Shown here one piece after another: positions 30,008-37,222 of a DNA stretch of 38,390 nucleotides. Below the pieces are notes generated by a model. It was not told the DNA's origin, searched no databases, and was given only the letters and a program-made list of their open reading frames with translations. Location: assembly GCA_031264295.1 (NCBI GenBank), contig JAISED010000064.1:1-38390 (forward strand). The letters run 5' to 3'. The DNA comes from Eubacteriales Family XIII. Incertae Sedis bacterium. GTDB taxonomy: Bacteria > Bacillota > Clostridia > Peptostreptococcales > Anaerovoracaceae. The position numbers were made by a program, and so were the translations under genes. Numbering within the stretch: the first letter of the stretch is position 1; every line of letters starts with the position of its first letter.

Positions 30008-33000
30008 TTATTCGGCTGGTTCTCCCACCGGCTCGTCAGCTGGTTTTGATTCCGGTCCCACTTCTCCCTGTCCTTCTGTTGATCCTGGTTCCGTTCCCGC
30101 TTCTTCTAGCTCTCCTGTTTGTCCTCCCGATGGTTCTTTGTTTAATTCTTCATCCTCATTACTAGCGGGAGGTTTAGCCTTGCCGCTCTCTAGTACCCAA
30201 TTGCCGTCTTCATACCCGAAGATCAAATCCTCATTGCCAACATAATATGTCGTTGCTCCGAATCGCACGTAGTACTCTCCTGCTACTACCTTTATCTTCG
30301 GACTCGTACTACTTTTAGGCGTCAACGTACCGGCGACTATGAGGTTATCTGAGAACCCTATACTGTCATTCAATGTCGCCGCACTGCCTGTCGTTAACAC
30401 GATTGTCTTCTCATAAAGCAGTATGGTTCCGTCGCTGATCAGACTTACACGCGCGCCTGCGCCGCCAATGAAGGCTGTTGAACCTATGTAAGCCTCAGCG
30501 TTTGAACCCTCTATTTCGATGTAGATATCGGAGTCCTCGCTCCACATATTATCCCCATTACCCAAACCGAGATTATCAACTATCTTGCCTTTTATTTTTA
30601 CTTTGTTGGTGAATTTCGGCGCACTCGGCGTAGCTGCTGCTTCTTCCTCATCACCCGGTTTACCGATCCACGCGTCTTTATTCAGGTTCAGCGTGCCATC
30701 CACTACAAAGTCAGCCTTGCCAGACCCGAATATGATCTTGCCTCCAAGGTTAAGCGTAGCGTCTTTTGCAATATTTAAAGTTGACTCACCGTTAAGTTCC
30801 ACCCTGCCTGCGACCTCAAACACTCCTGTGCTTTTGATCTCAAGATCGCCTTGCAGAGAAAGTGTCGTGCCTTCTGCAATCTCAAGAATGCCGTTCACCA
30901 CTAGGCTGCCGTCTTTTCCGACGACGATCTCGCCTTCTTTCACAACGAGGCTTGCGTTTGCTGCGACTTCAACATCGCCGTCTATCGTGAATGTCAGTCC
31001 CTCATCTTCCACTTTAGCGGCCAAAAATTCTACCGCCAGTGCTTTTGGTTCACCAGCGATTTCAAGGCTTGCGCCGTCTCCAATAACGAGAGTTCCCTTC
31101 TCTCCGACTACAAGATCGCCATTCACTATGATCTTTATATCTCCCTCTGAACCGCCGGGCTTAGTGATTTCAAGCTTACCGTTCACAGCGAGCGTCGCCT
31201 TGTCTCCGATCGTGAGTGTATCATTCACGGTTAGAACCGCTTCAGGGTTCACCGTCAGTCCGCTATCGATCTCCAATTTGTTTAAGACAATAGCTTTTCC
31301 TGCAACAGCAAGACCGCCTTGTGTCGCTACAATATCCCCTGCTGTTATCCAGATTTTCGGCTGAGCGCCGGGAGCCGTACTGAACCATAAGTCATCTTCG
31401 ACTATCACATCACTTTTGCCATCTAACACAAACTGAACTGCGTTCTTTGAATCGATTCCTCCCCAAGCATTGTTCTTCGTGAACTTGACAGTTCCGGCGA
31501 CTATTATCTCGCCTTCGCCTGTCAGCGCAGCGCCTTCTTGAAGTACAAACGCCGCATTCGCCGCTATGGTCAACACAGCGTCTTTCGCGATTTCAATTGT
31601 GTCTGATGTTGGGAGTGACTTGTTAAGCGTGACCGCTCCGTCTATCTCATATGAAACTTTCTTTTCCTTTGTAGTAGCAGTTATAACGCCGTCTGTACCC
31701 AGAGAGGCCGTCGCGCCGGCTGATGCTCCGATAAACTCTTCGCCTTCTACCGTGACAGTTCCGCCCTTGATCACGAGGTCTACTGCGCTAGTAGTATCAT
31801 CGTTTTTAATCAATTCATCCGGTGAACCAGCCAAAGCCAGACTGCCGCCTTCGACCACTATACTGCCTGTGCCGGACAGGCTCGCCCCGTCTGCAAGTAC
31901 AACGGTACTGCCTGCGCCTACATCCAGCACGCCGCCTTTATTTAAAACGACCTCGGCGTCTTTTTGAATCTCCAGCTTTTTACCAGCCGCCAAACTGAGT
32001 GAACCTTTCTCTCCTATTGTCAGCTTGGGGATCTCGCCAGTAGCGCCAACCGTATAATTATCTTCCAGCGTTACATCCCCGGCTACAGTCACATTGCTGA
32101 TCGTTCCTGCATCGCCATTCTCACCTATGATATTGAATGTGAATCCGTCTAAACCGTTTGCTGCATCGTCCTTCAATGCAGTCAGCAGATTATATGCATC
32201 TTCGTCTATCTTATAGGCTGCTCCAGCGATTTCAGCCAAATACTCTGCGGTTCCACCACCACCAGCTGGTGTTATTTCCTTCACCTCGCCGACTTTAACG
32301 GCTCCCGCAGGTTGCTTATCTTCTGCTTCTTTTATTGTTACCTTGAACCCCTCTGATGTGTTTTCTTTATCATTAAACACAATCGTGAAGTCAAAGAAGG
32401 CGCCAACATCAGCCTCTGCATTGTCATCTTGGAAAAACCCGTTTTTGATCGTCAAAATGTTATCGCTGAAGCTGAATTTCTCCGCGCTGAGTGGCACATT
32501 ACTATCTCCCACTTTGTAGCCGACTGCCGAAATTCCTTTAGCCGCCTTCGGGCCTTTACCCAGATCCACCTTCACTTTTACATCGTTCGGGAAGTACCTT
32601 GAGTAAGTAATTGCTGTATAATTTTGGTCAATTGTTGGTGAAACATCAGGACCTGCTTCTATCTTCACCCTGGCGTTATTAGTAAGCACTGCTTTGCCGG
32701 TAGTAGATATATTGCCGCCTACCGCTTCCAGTCCGAGCCATTTACCATTATTCTCATAAGGAATCGTATACGCGTCAACTGCGCTCTGCGTGATTGCCGT
32801 TCCTCCTAAGTCGTTATTATATATGCTCCATATGTACGTCACATCATCGGCAGTGATAGCGTCGCCGGTTGTATCAAGCGCAGCGGCAGTGAGCGTTGAG
32901 CCTTCTGCAACGTCTCCGACTATCTCCACTCCTGCTATGGTGATCAGCTTAGCCGTCGGTGGAGTCGGCGGTTCAGGATCCGCAGCATCAATCGCATATG

Positions 33001-35260
33001 CAGCGGATGTAGCTGTTCCTGCAGTATTCTTCTGTGCCACTCCCGACACGACTACTCTTATGAATTTACCTGCATCAGCCGCTACAGCCGCATATGTACT
33101 CGCTGTGGCGTTATCGATACCTGCCCAAGCTGTGGCGGCATCGTTGCTATTTCCACGCTGCCATACATATGTTACATCGCCGGCATCAATTGTCTTTGCC
33201 AGATTATCTATACCTGCGCCAGTCACCTTAGCTGTCAATTCGGAGCCGACCTTCGTTGTTGTCCCTGTAATGCTGACTGCGCTAATAGTCACGGTTTCAA
33301 CAGCAACCGGAGGCGCCTCCACAGGTCCTATAATCGTGCTGACAGGCTCACCTTTCACGTATTTGTCGTCGCCTGTTACTACAAGCCTGACGAACTTACC
33401 GACATCAACAGCTATCGTATAGGTAGCTTTATCAGCTCCGCTTATGGGCACCCACGTATCGTTTTCTTTGGTATCAGCGACCTGCCACTGATAGCTTACA
33501 CCATTAGTTATAGTTATATCCTTACCGTCTTTATCCTTGCCTTTAACTGTGGCTTTAAGTTCAGTGCCCACAGTAGCCGCTCCTTCGATCTCAACACCCG
33601 TGAGTTCAGGTCTATCTTCAGGAGTCGGCGGTTCAGCCGGCTTCGCCGCTACAGCAACAACCGCAGTCCATTCCGCGCTGCCTTTTGTCGAGCCGCTTCC
33701 GGTAACAACCACCTTAATGAATTTGCCTAAATCATTGTCTGTTAACTTATACGTCTTCCCGGTGGCGCCGGCGATCTCGATCCCCGCTGCAGTGACTTTA
33801 TCCGCCCGCAACCATTTATAGCTTACGCCTGTATTGATATTAGTGTTGTTTGACGTCTTAGCCTGCGCGATCAGCGTACTCTCGACCTTTAAACCGCCGT
33901 CGGAGGTTATGCCTACGCTATTGATTGTATACGAAGGCACAAGCGTTCCTCCTCCTCCGCTGCTACCGCCGCCGGGATTCGTGGTTTCTGTCGCCGTGCC
34001 GGTCTCCACCACAGATTTGCCTGTAGTACCAGCCTTGATAACGCCGTTGTTTCCGGTCTTGACGTCGCCCGCATTTGCTGAAACTGTAACTGTCGCGTTG
34101 GGAACGGTTACGGTAACGCCTTCGCCATCGTCAACATATACGTTCGTTATCTTGCCCGCTCCGGTTATAGTCACATTGTCGCCTACTACATTCACCTTTG
34201 TTATCTGTGATGTAGCCTCCGCTACGACTCTGGCGCCATTTGCGTTTATCGCGACAGCGTCGACAACGCCGCCTCTAAACGTTACGTCCACATTCGCTTC
34301 GATAGAAACAGAAGGCGCTGAACCTTCGATATAGGCGCCGCTTACAGCCTCAAGCACCTTTATATTTCCGGGATTGACTGAGCTTCCTTCTATGAGTACT
34401 CTAACCGCTCCCTCTTCTCTCTTACGTATAAAAAGACCGTTAAGCTTGGAATTGCCCTTGATCCTAACCGTGTTATCACCGCCGCCGCGAACATAGGTCT
34501 CGCCGCTCACTGTCACACTGTCCAAGGTCACGTCTCCGTTGCCAACGCCCTCCATGATATAAAGCTTTCCGCCGATGGCCGCATTCGCAAGGGTTACTCC
34601 CGTCGCGCGAACAACGGCATTGCCTGAAGCGTTTTCAGAAAACTCGCCCGCCTTGGCGTAAAAAGCTGAAATTATATTGTCGATAATCTTCACAGCCTCG
34701 GCGCGTGTGATATGCGCAGTCGGCTCGAAATAACCGTTATCCTTGCCGCTGATATATCCGATCTGCTTGAGACCGCCGACAAGTTCAACCGCCCAGTTTG
34801 AAACCCTCGCCGCATCCGGGAAGTTATTCCCACTCTCGTTGGCAGCGACCTCGAAGGCGCGGCCAATCAGCACAGCCGCTTCCTCGCGTGTTATATTCCG
34901 CTGGGGATTGGCATAGCCATCGGCGCCGATCATTACGCCCGCTGAGTTGAGTTTTACGACATCTTGATAGAACCAATCTGAAGTAGCGACATCCGAGAAT
35001 GGATTCCGCTCTATTAAGTTATATCCGATTACACGATTGAGCACCGCGGCTAATTCCGCCCTGGTTATAGGCGCATCAGGTCTGAACTTGCCGTCCGCCC
35101 CGTTTAAAACGCCGTGGCCTGCCCACGTGTCTATAGTTCCTTCAGCCCAGTGACCGTTTGTATCTCCGAAATCCGCCGCAAATGCGGATGACACGGGAAA
35201 CATCGAAGTCACCATCATGGCAGTCAGAATGAAAGCGATAGTTTTTCTGAATTTCTTCAT
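30008..35260 (-). CDS. Large SLH-domain cell-surface protein with Ig-like and beta-solenoid regions
   Basis: 1750 residues, secreted. Signal peptide at residues 1-29 (KKFRKTIAFILTAMM ... SSAFA). Three SLH domains follow (about 30-205; FRPDAPITRAELAAVLNRVI, NITREEAAVLIGRAFE, HITRAEAVKIIDNII), which bind pyruvylated wall polysaccharide. A Val/Gly-rich beta-helix-like part (to ~430) leads to a Gly/Ser hinge. Four Ig-like repeats of ~90 residues come next, each with VSYKWL/VSYQWQ/VTYVWQ/VTYIWS and a GK-F/L segment. An X2-like domain (DNILTIKNGFF) precedes about 650 residues of short repeated turns (LTIGEKGSLSL, LVIGDGASLEIAG) like a beta-solenoid. The tail is Pro/Glu-rich and acidic. ATG with AGGAGG upstream. 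No catalytic site is recognised; an adhesive or structural role is likely. Confidence 0.92.
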   Translation of the reverse strand: MKKFRKTIAFILTAMMVTSMFPVSSAFAADFGDTNGHWAEGTIDTWAGHGVLNGADGKFRPDAPITRAELAAVLNRVIGYNLIERNPFSDVATSDWFYQDVVKLNSAGVMIGADGYANPQRNITREEAAVLIGRAFEVAANESGNNFPDAARVSNWAVELVGGLKQIGYISGKDNGYFEPTAHITRAEAVKIIDNIISAFYAKAGEFSENASGNAVVRATGVTLANAAIGGKLYIMEGVGNGDVTLDSVTVSGETYVRGGGDNTVRIKGNSKLNGLFIRKREEGAVRVLIEGSSVNPGNIKVLEAVSGAYIEGSAPSVSIEANVDVTFRGGVVDAVAINANGARVVAEATSQITKVNVVGDNVTITGAGKITNVYVDDGEGVTVTVPNATVTVSANAGDVKTGNNGVIKAGTTGKSVVETGTATETTNPGGGSSGGGGTLVPSYTINSVGITSDGGLKVESTLIAQAKTSNNTNINTGVSYKWLRADKVTAAGIEIAGATGKTYKLTDNDLGKFIKVVVTGSGSTKGSAEWTAVVAVAAKPAEPPTPEDRPELTGVEIEGAATVGTELKATVKGKDKDGKDITITNGVSYQWQVADTKENDTWVPISGADKATYTIAVDVGKFVRLVVTGDDKYVKGEPVSTIIGPVEAPPVAVETVTISAVSITGTTTKVGSELTAKVTGAGIDNLAKTIDAGDVTYVWQRGNSNDAATAWAGIDNATASTYAAVAADAGKFIRVVVSGVAQKNTAGTATSAAYAIDAADPEPPTPPTAKLITIAGVEIVGDVAEGSTLTAAALDTTGDAITADDVTYIWSIYNNDLGGTAITQSAVDAYTIPYENNGKWLGLEAVGGNISTTGKAVLTNNARVKIEAGPDVSPTIDQNYTAITYSRYFPNDVKVKVDLGKGPKAAKGISAVGYKVGDSNVPLSAEKFSFSDNILTIKNGFFQDDNAEADVGAFFDFTIVFNDKENTSEGFKVTIKEAEDKQPAGAVKVGEVKEITPAGGGGTAEYLAEIAGAAYKIDEDAYNLLTALKDDAANGLDGFTFNIIGENGDAGTISNVTVAGDVTLEDNYTVGATGEIPKLTIGEKGSLSLAAGKKLEIQKDAEVVLNKGGVLDVGAGSTVVLADGASLSGTGSIVVEGGSLALAGSPDELIKNDDTTSAVDLVIKGGTVTVEGEEFIGASAGATASLGTDGVITATTKEKKVSYEIDGAVTLNKSLPTSDTIEIAKDAVLTIAANAAFVLQEGAALTGEGEIIVAGTVKFTKNNAWGGIDSKNAVQFVLDGKSDVIVEDDLWFSTAPGAQPKIWITAGDIVATQGGLAVAGKAIVLNKLEIDSGLTVNPEAVLTVNDTLTIGDKATLAVNGKLEITKPGGSEGDIKIIVNGDLVVGEKGTLVIGDGASLEIAGEPKALAVEFLAAKVEDEGLTFTIDGDVEVAANASLVVKEGEIVVGKDGSLVVNGILEIAEGTTLSLQGDLEIKSTGVFEVAGRVELNGESTLNIAKDATLNLGGKIIFGSGKADFVVDGTLNLNKDAWIGKPGDEEEAAATPSAPKFTNKVKIKGKIVDNLGLGNGDNMWSEDSDIYIEIEGSNAEAYIGSTAFIGGAGARVSLISDGTILLYEKTIVLTTGSAATLNDSIGFSDNLIVAGTLTPKSSTSPKIKVVAGEYYVRFGATTYYVGNEDLIFGYEDGNWVLESGKAKPPASNEDEELNKEPSGGQTGELEEAGTEPGSTEGQGEVGPESKPADEPVGEPAE

Positions 35261-35637
35261 TCAATTATCCTCCTGTTACCGCTTTTCAAATCCCGCGCGC
35301 CTTAACCGCACTGAAACAATAACCGTATCCCGCGCACCTCTTGCGCCCATGACGGTAATCTTCCCCCAGCGTCCGCTGTTCGCCGCAGCGCCGCAACCCT
35401 TTCATCCGGTTCCGCGCCGACGAACCAATCAAACACAGCATTTGAAAAGCCTCTAAAACTTCTTAAACTCTAACCTCGTATTACTGAAAAACCTTGTATA
35501 ACTAAATTTTTCCCCCTTTCCTCCTTTCAAGTATCATCTGCCTTTCGGCATCTTGCCATAAACCTACTCCTCGGCAATCCTGGCTGAAGCGGTATTATAC
35601 GCCCGCCGAGGACATCTAAAACTTTAGTTCGATTGTA
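35261..35637 (-). promoter_or_regulatory. Long structured 5' leader of the SLH gene
   Basis: About 375 nt from the predicted start to the ATG. Visible pairings are an 8-bp stem TCCTCGGC / GCCGAGGA (near 35608 and 35556), enclosing GCGG-CCGC; a UGCC-GAAA-GGCA hairpin (about 35539-35550); and a TTGCC / GGCAA pairing that competes with the first stem. An 11-bp inverted repeat, GCTTTTCAAAT / ATTTGAAAAGC on the plus strand (35281-35291 and 35440-35450), closes a loop of about 148 nt just before the SD. An AAGGAGG word near 35522 has no start codon behind it. I could not match it to c-di-GMP, TPP, SAM, glycine or other riboswitch cores I know. Confidence 0.6.
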
Positions 35638-35644
35638 CATATAC

Positions 35645-35673
35645 ACTATATCGCATTTCTTCCAATTTGTCAA
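35645..35673 (-). promoter_or_regulatory. Strong sigma-A promoter of the SLH gene
   Basis: A consensus TTGACA (35668-35673), 17-bp spacer and TATAGT (35645-35650) on the minus strand. Transcription would begin near 35638. Near-consensus elements fit an abundant surface protein. Confidence 0.85.
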
Positions 35674-35957
35674 AGAATTTGTATCAAATAATCACCAATA
35701 GAATTTTGTGACTTGATTTCAAAACGTTGATATTTAAACCTTTGTCATATTAATATCGACTGATAATTTATTAATTACAAACTATTTTGCTGAAATATTT
35801 TGTAATTATCTATGGAAACATTTTACTAATTTCAATTTCAAAGATATAATATTACATATCCGTCACAATAATCACATAAAATTGACACAATTGGGGTTTC
35901 ACTGTACTACAACTATATAAATACAATATCAGTTCGGTAATTTATCGCATTATAAAA
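35674..35957. other. AT-rich gene-free region upstream of the SLH promoter
   Basis: About 280 bp, very AT-rich, without a credible ORF. It holds one strong inverted repeat (35772-35808) and, on the plus strand, a TTGACA (about 35883) with no clear -10 or downstream gene. It may be an upstream control region of the SLH gene or the scar of a lost gene. Confidence 0.5.
35772..35808. repeat. AT-rich hairpin upstream of the SLH promoter
   Basis: TAATTACAAACTATTT (35772-35787) and AAATATTTTGTAATTA (35793-35808) pair at 15 of 16 positions around a 5-base loop. It lies about 100 bp upstream of the SLH -35. It could be an operator or an insertion-element end. Confidence 0.8.
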
Positions 35958-35984
35958 AAGCCCTCCGGTATTACCGGAGGGCTT
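35958..35984 (-). terminator. Rho-independent terminator of the restriction-modification operon
   Basis: AAGCCCTCCGG and CCGGAGGGCTT form an 11-bp GC-rich stem with a 5-base loop. On the minus strand a run of six T follows, so it ends transcription arriving from the 38390-36214 genes and insulates the SLH promoter. Confidence 0.88.
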
Positions 35985-36107
35985 CTTGGCATATAAGACG
36001 TAAAATACAACATCTCTATTTTCAATCTTCACGCAGGAAAGCATGTCAAAATTTCTGTTTACAAAACAATAGACACGGTGTATACGTGAATTTCCCCCAA
36101 AACGCTA

Positions 36108-36135
36108 CTAAAAATTAAAATATTCGAATTTTTAG
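36108..36135. repeat. Small AT-rich inverted repeat near the transposase remnant
   Basis: CTAAAAATT (36108-36116) and AATTTTTAG (36127-36135), perfect 9-bp arms. It lies about 80 bp beyond the transposase fragment's stop and might mark an insertion-sequence end, but no matching partner end was found. Nothing else is seen in 35985-36213. Confidence 0.4.
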
Positions 36136-36213
36136 CAGTGATTTCCCGACTGACCTCAATGCTCGTTTTTCCGTGTGACACACGAAATACTCATCTTTCC
36201 CATTCAGGTGCAT

Positions 36214-36405
36214 TCAGATCTGATTCAGTTCGTTGGTCATCCGGTTTGTTGACAGCCCATTTTCAAGGCAGGCTTTCAGCAGCTCGTTTCTTATGATCGC
36301 GGATATGAATGCCAGCGTGAGTTTTGCCTTTATCCCTTCTGTTGAAATGCTATGGTTGAAAAAATCCGACAGCTTTGACAAAGACAGTTGCGTCTTTTTC
36401 CACAT
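36214..36405 (-). pseudogene. C-terminal remnant of an IS4/IS1634-like transposase
   Basis: The last part of a minus-strand frame reads STEGIKAKLTLAFISAII then RNELLKACLENGLSTN and RMTNELNQI. This matches the C-terminal helix region of IS4-superfamily (IS1634-like) transposases, where a resolved -S-x-K-x-F/L-F-I-I-R segment follows the catalytic glutamate. The DDE residues and everything upstream are missing. The preceding bases belong to a different broken gene. The first ~15 codons from the ATG at 36405 probably are not transposase. This is a scar of an insertion followed by deletion. Confidence 0.6.
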
Positions 36406-36407
36406 AT

Positions 36408-36545
36408 GCGACCATCAGCAATAGCGGACTCCTCGACAGATTGAATCAAGTTTACGACGGACTCAAATAAAGGCCATAAGTATTTGTAGTCGGGAAGAGG
36501 CGTATTGTTGATTCTGCCCCTTATATCCACCATAAAGTCAGCCAT
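36408..36545 (-). pseudogene. 5' fragment of a GHKL-type ATPase gene, truncated
   Basis: The first 45 or so codons read MADFMVDIRGRINNTPLP, then YLWPLFESVVNLIQSVEESA. This is like the N-terminus of GHKL (Hsp90/histidine-kinase-like) ATPases found next to restriction-modification genes, where PLFEAVVNSIQAIEE carries the ATP-binding asparagine. After IADGR the frame continues only with unrelated residues to a stop at 36330. A neighbouring frame (YVEKDATVFV) may be a few more codons of the original gene after a one-base shift, before transposase sequence begins. The ATG has GGGGTGA as SD. It lies 56 bp downstream of the endonuclease gene, so it was probably the third gene of that operon. Confidence 0.6.
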
Positions 36546-36601
36546 TGATTTTTCACCCCGTTAAAATAATCATTTCAATTAGCAACTAATAATCGTAACA
36601 T

Positions 36602-37222
36602 TTAGATTTGATCGAGATATTCCTCAATGCGTTCAAGCAGCTCATCTGAGGTGTTCGCGCAAGGTTGAAGCCGCCCTGCCCATACTCGACCGGGGTGAAC
36701 GCAATCCCATTGGGGCATTTTCCCGCTGTGTCGCCCGGAACCTGGGTCGTGATTTCCAAAGCCGTCAAGAACGCGATTCCACACAGGTCTGAAGCGCTCA
36801 ATAAGCATTGATTCGGCAAGAGGTATCCATACATCATCCACTACAAGATATCTACAGCAAAAATCCGCAAGTTCAAGATTGTTTGCGGATTTTATGGATT
36901 CCGCATGTTCCGCCAATCGCTTGAACAACACTTGACCGTGTTCGACTTCCAATCCAAGCCCGCCCTTTCTTGCTCCCGAAGGAACAGCTTTCCCGATATA
37001 AATCGGACACAGATATTTCTCGTCACGATTCTTTTCAGCCAGTTTTGCGTATACGGGAAAAGAGCCGACATAGTATAGCGCATATACCCCTGCGCCAATA
37101 AAAGGATCGAGCGGTAAAGGTGACGGCCTTGTTTCAAGCATTGCGTCAGTTATGCTTTCACCCAGATTCCGCTTATCCAAAGGATTATATGGCTCTATGC
37201 GCGGCACATTCTTTCTTGCCAT
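36602..37222 (-). CDS. Eco29kI-like type II restriction endonuclease (GIY-YIG family)
   Basis: 206 residues. The GIY-YIG nuclease core is intact: GVYALYY (Tyr47), PIYIGKA (Tyr75), RLAEH (Arg102, His106), ESMLI (Glu137) and PVWN (Asn149). These match the catalytic Tyr-Tyr-Arg-His-Glu-Asn set known from Eco29kI, and the flanking DGFGNHDPGSGR and HPGRVWA segments also match that enzyme from memory. Eco29kI cuts CCGCGG, so the same site is a reasonable guess. The ATG at 37220-37222 is chosen, with AAAGGA upstream; the frame also has a TTG at 37255 lacking an SD. The gene overlaps the methyltransferase 3' end by 38 bp. No inactivating change is seen. Confidence 0.9.
   Translation of the reverse strand: MARKNVPRIEPYNPLDKRNLGESITDAMLETRPSPLPLDPFIGAGVYALYYVGSFPVYAKLAEKNRDEKYLCPIYIGKAVPSGARKGGLGLEVEHGQVLFKRLAEHAESIKSANNLELADFCCRYLVVDDVWIPLAESMLIERFRPVWNRVLDGFGNHDPGSGRHSGKMPQWDCVHPGRVWAGRLQPCANTSDELLERIEEYLDQI

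Noticed and set aside
32790-33422. 210-codon plus-strand reading frame opposite the SLH gene
   Set aside because: It is the mirror of a repetitive Ala/Val/Thr-rich coding sequence, lacks an SD, and has the composition expected from reading such codons backwards. The same holds for the frames at 30585-31364, 31566-31967 and 33834-34334.
35261-35640. c-di-GMP-I, c-di-GMP-II, TPP, glycine or cobalamin riboswitch in the SLH leader
   Set aside because: None of the conserved core words of these classes was found; only generic stems are visible.
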